A DNA stretch of 30,720 nt from CAYTET01 sp964436975 (GTDB lineage Bacteria; Bacillota_I; Bacilli_A; Erysipelotrichales; Erysipelotrichaceae), in the NCBI GenBank assembly GCA_964436975.1, contig CAYTET010000015.1:1-30720 (forward strand). The letters are read 5' to 3'. The notes under the pieces were generated by a model that was not told the origin of the DNA, ran no database searches, and saw only the letters and a program-made list of their open reading frames with translations. Positions 30,710 to 30,720 of this stretch are shown one piece after another. The translations under genes and the position numbers were made by a program. Positions within the stretch are counted from its first letter, which is position 1. The number at the start of each line of letters is the position of its first letter.

Positions 30710-30720
30710 GGGTGTGTAGT

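Overview
The window comes from a bacterium with standard-code stops, roughly balanced GC in its core genes and Gram-positive (Bacillota-type) gene order. Clues to the lineage are a zinc-ribbon S14, an adenylate kinase with a four-cysteine LID, S5 with a disordered N-terminal extension, and a spc operon that has lost rpmD (L30) and map from their usual places. I lean towards an Erysipelotrichia-like or Mollicutes-related Bacillota. This is inferred from gene content and family recall, not from a search. A run of ten Ns inside rpoA points to a scaffolded draft or metagenome assembly.

Region 1 (1-8.7 kb) is the distal S10/spc/alpha ribosomal superoperon: rpsQ (3' end only), rplN, rplX, rplE, rpsN, rpsH, rplF, rplR, rpsE, rplO, secY, adk, infA, rpmJ, rpsM, rpsK, rpoA and rplQ. 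All are on the plus strand with short spacers, and a strong intrinsic terminator closes the series.

Region 2 (8.7-12.3 kb) holds single genes. They are a MarR regulator with a histidine/aspartate-rich tail and its own palindromic operator candidate, a PPC/DUF296 protein behind a structured leader, a HipA-family kinase whose reading frame breaks exactly at an A AAA AAG slippery heptamer, and, on the minus strand, a DIP1984-family coiled-coil protein.

Region 3 (12.3-16.3 kb) is a one-carbon operon: formate-tetrahydrofolate ligase (fhs), a divergent FolD lacking canonical active-site residues, and an amidase-signature enzyme overlapping it.

Region 4 (16.4-22.5 kb) is an envelope-stress or efflux block. 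PadR plus a HAAS/DUF4097 repeat protein form one operon. A five-gene operon follows: a short MacA/HlyD-like adaptor, a MacB-type ATPase, a MacB/FtsX permease, a secreted cadherin-like protein and a second adaptor. Both adaptors lack the helical hairpin that normally reaches an outer-membrane channel.

Region 5 (22.6-26.1 kb) is a surface-glycan segment: a GT4 and a GT2 glycosyltransferase, and a convergent membrane acyltransferase. The last two are visibly AT-rich and probably acquired.

Region 6 (26.3-30.7 kb) has a cytosolic metallophosphatase/5'-nucleotidase, then an intergenic stretch with a perfect 24-bp tandem duplication directly upstream of the promoter of a DNA-binding-domain-Fic protein, then a membrane-associated P-loop GTPase with a DUF697-like C-terminus. 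I found no tRNA, rRNA, CRISPR array, insertion sequence or phage gene.
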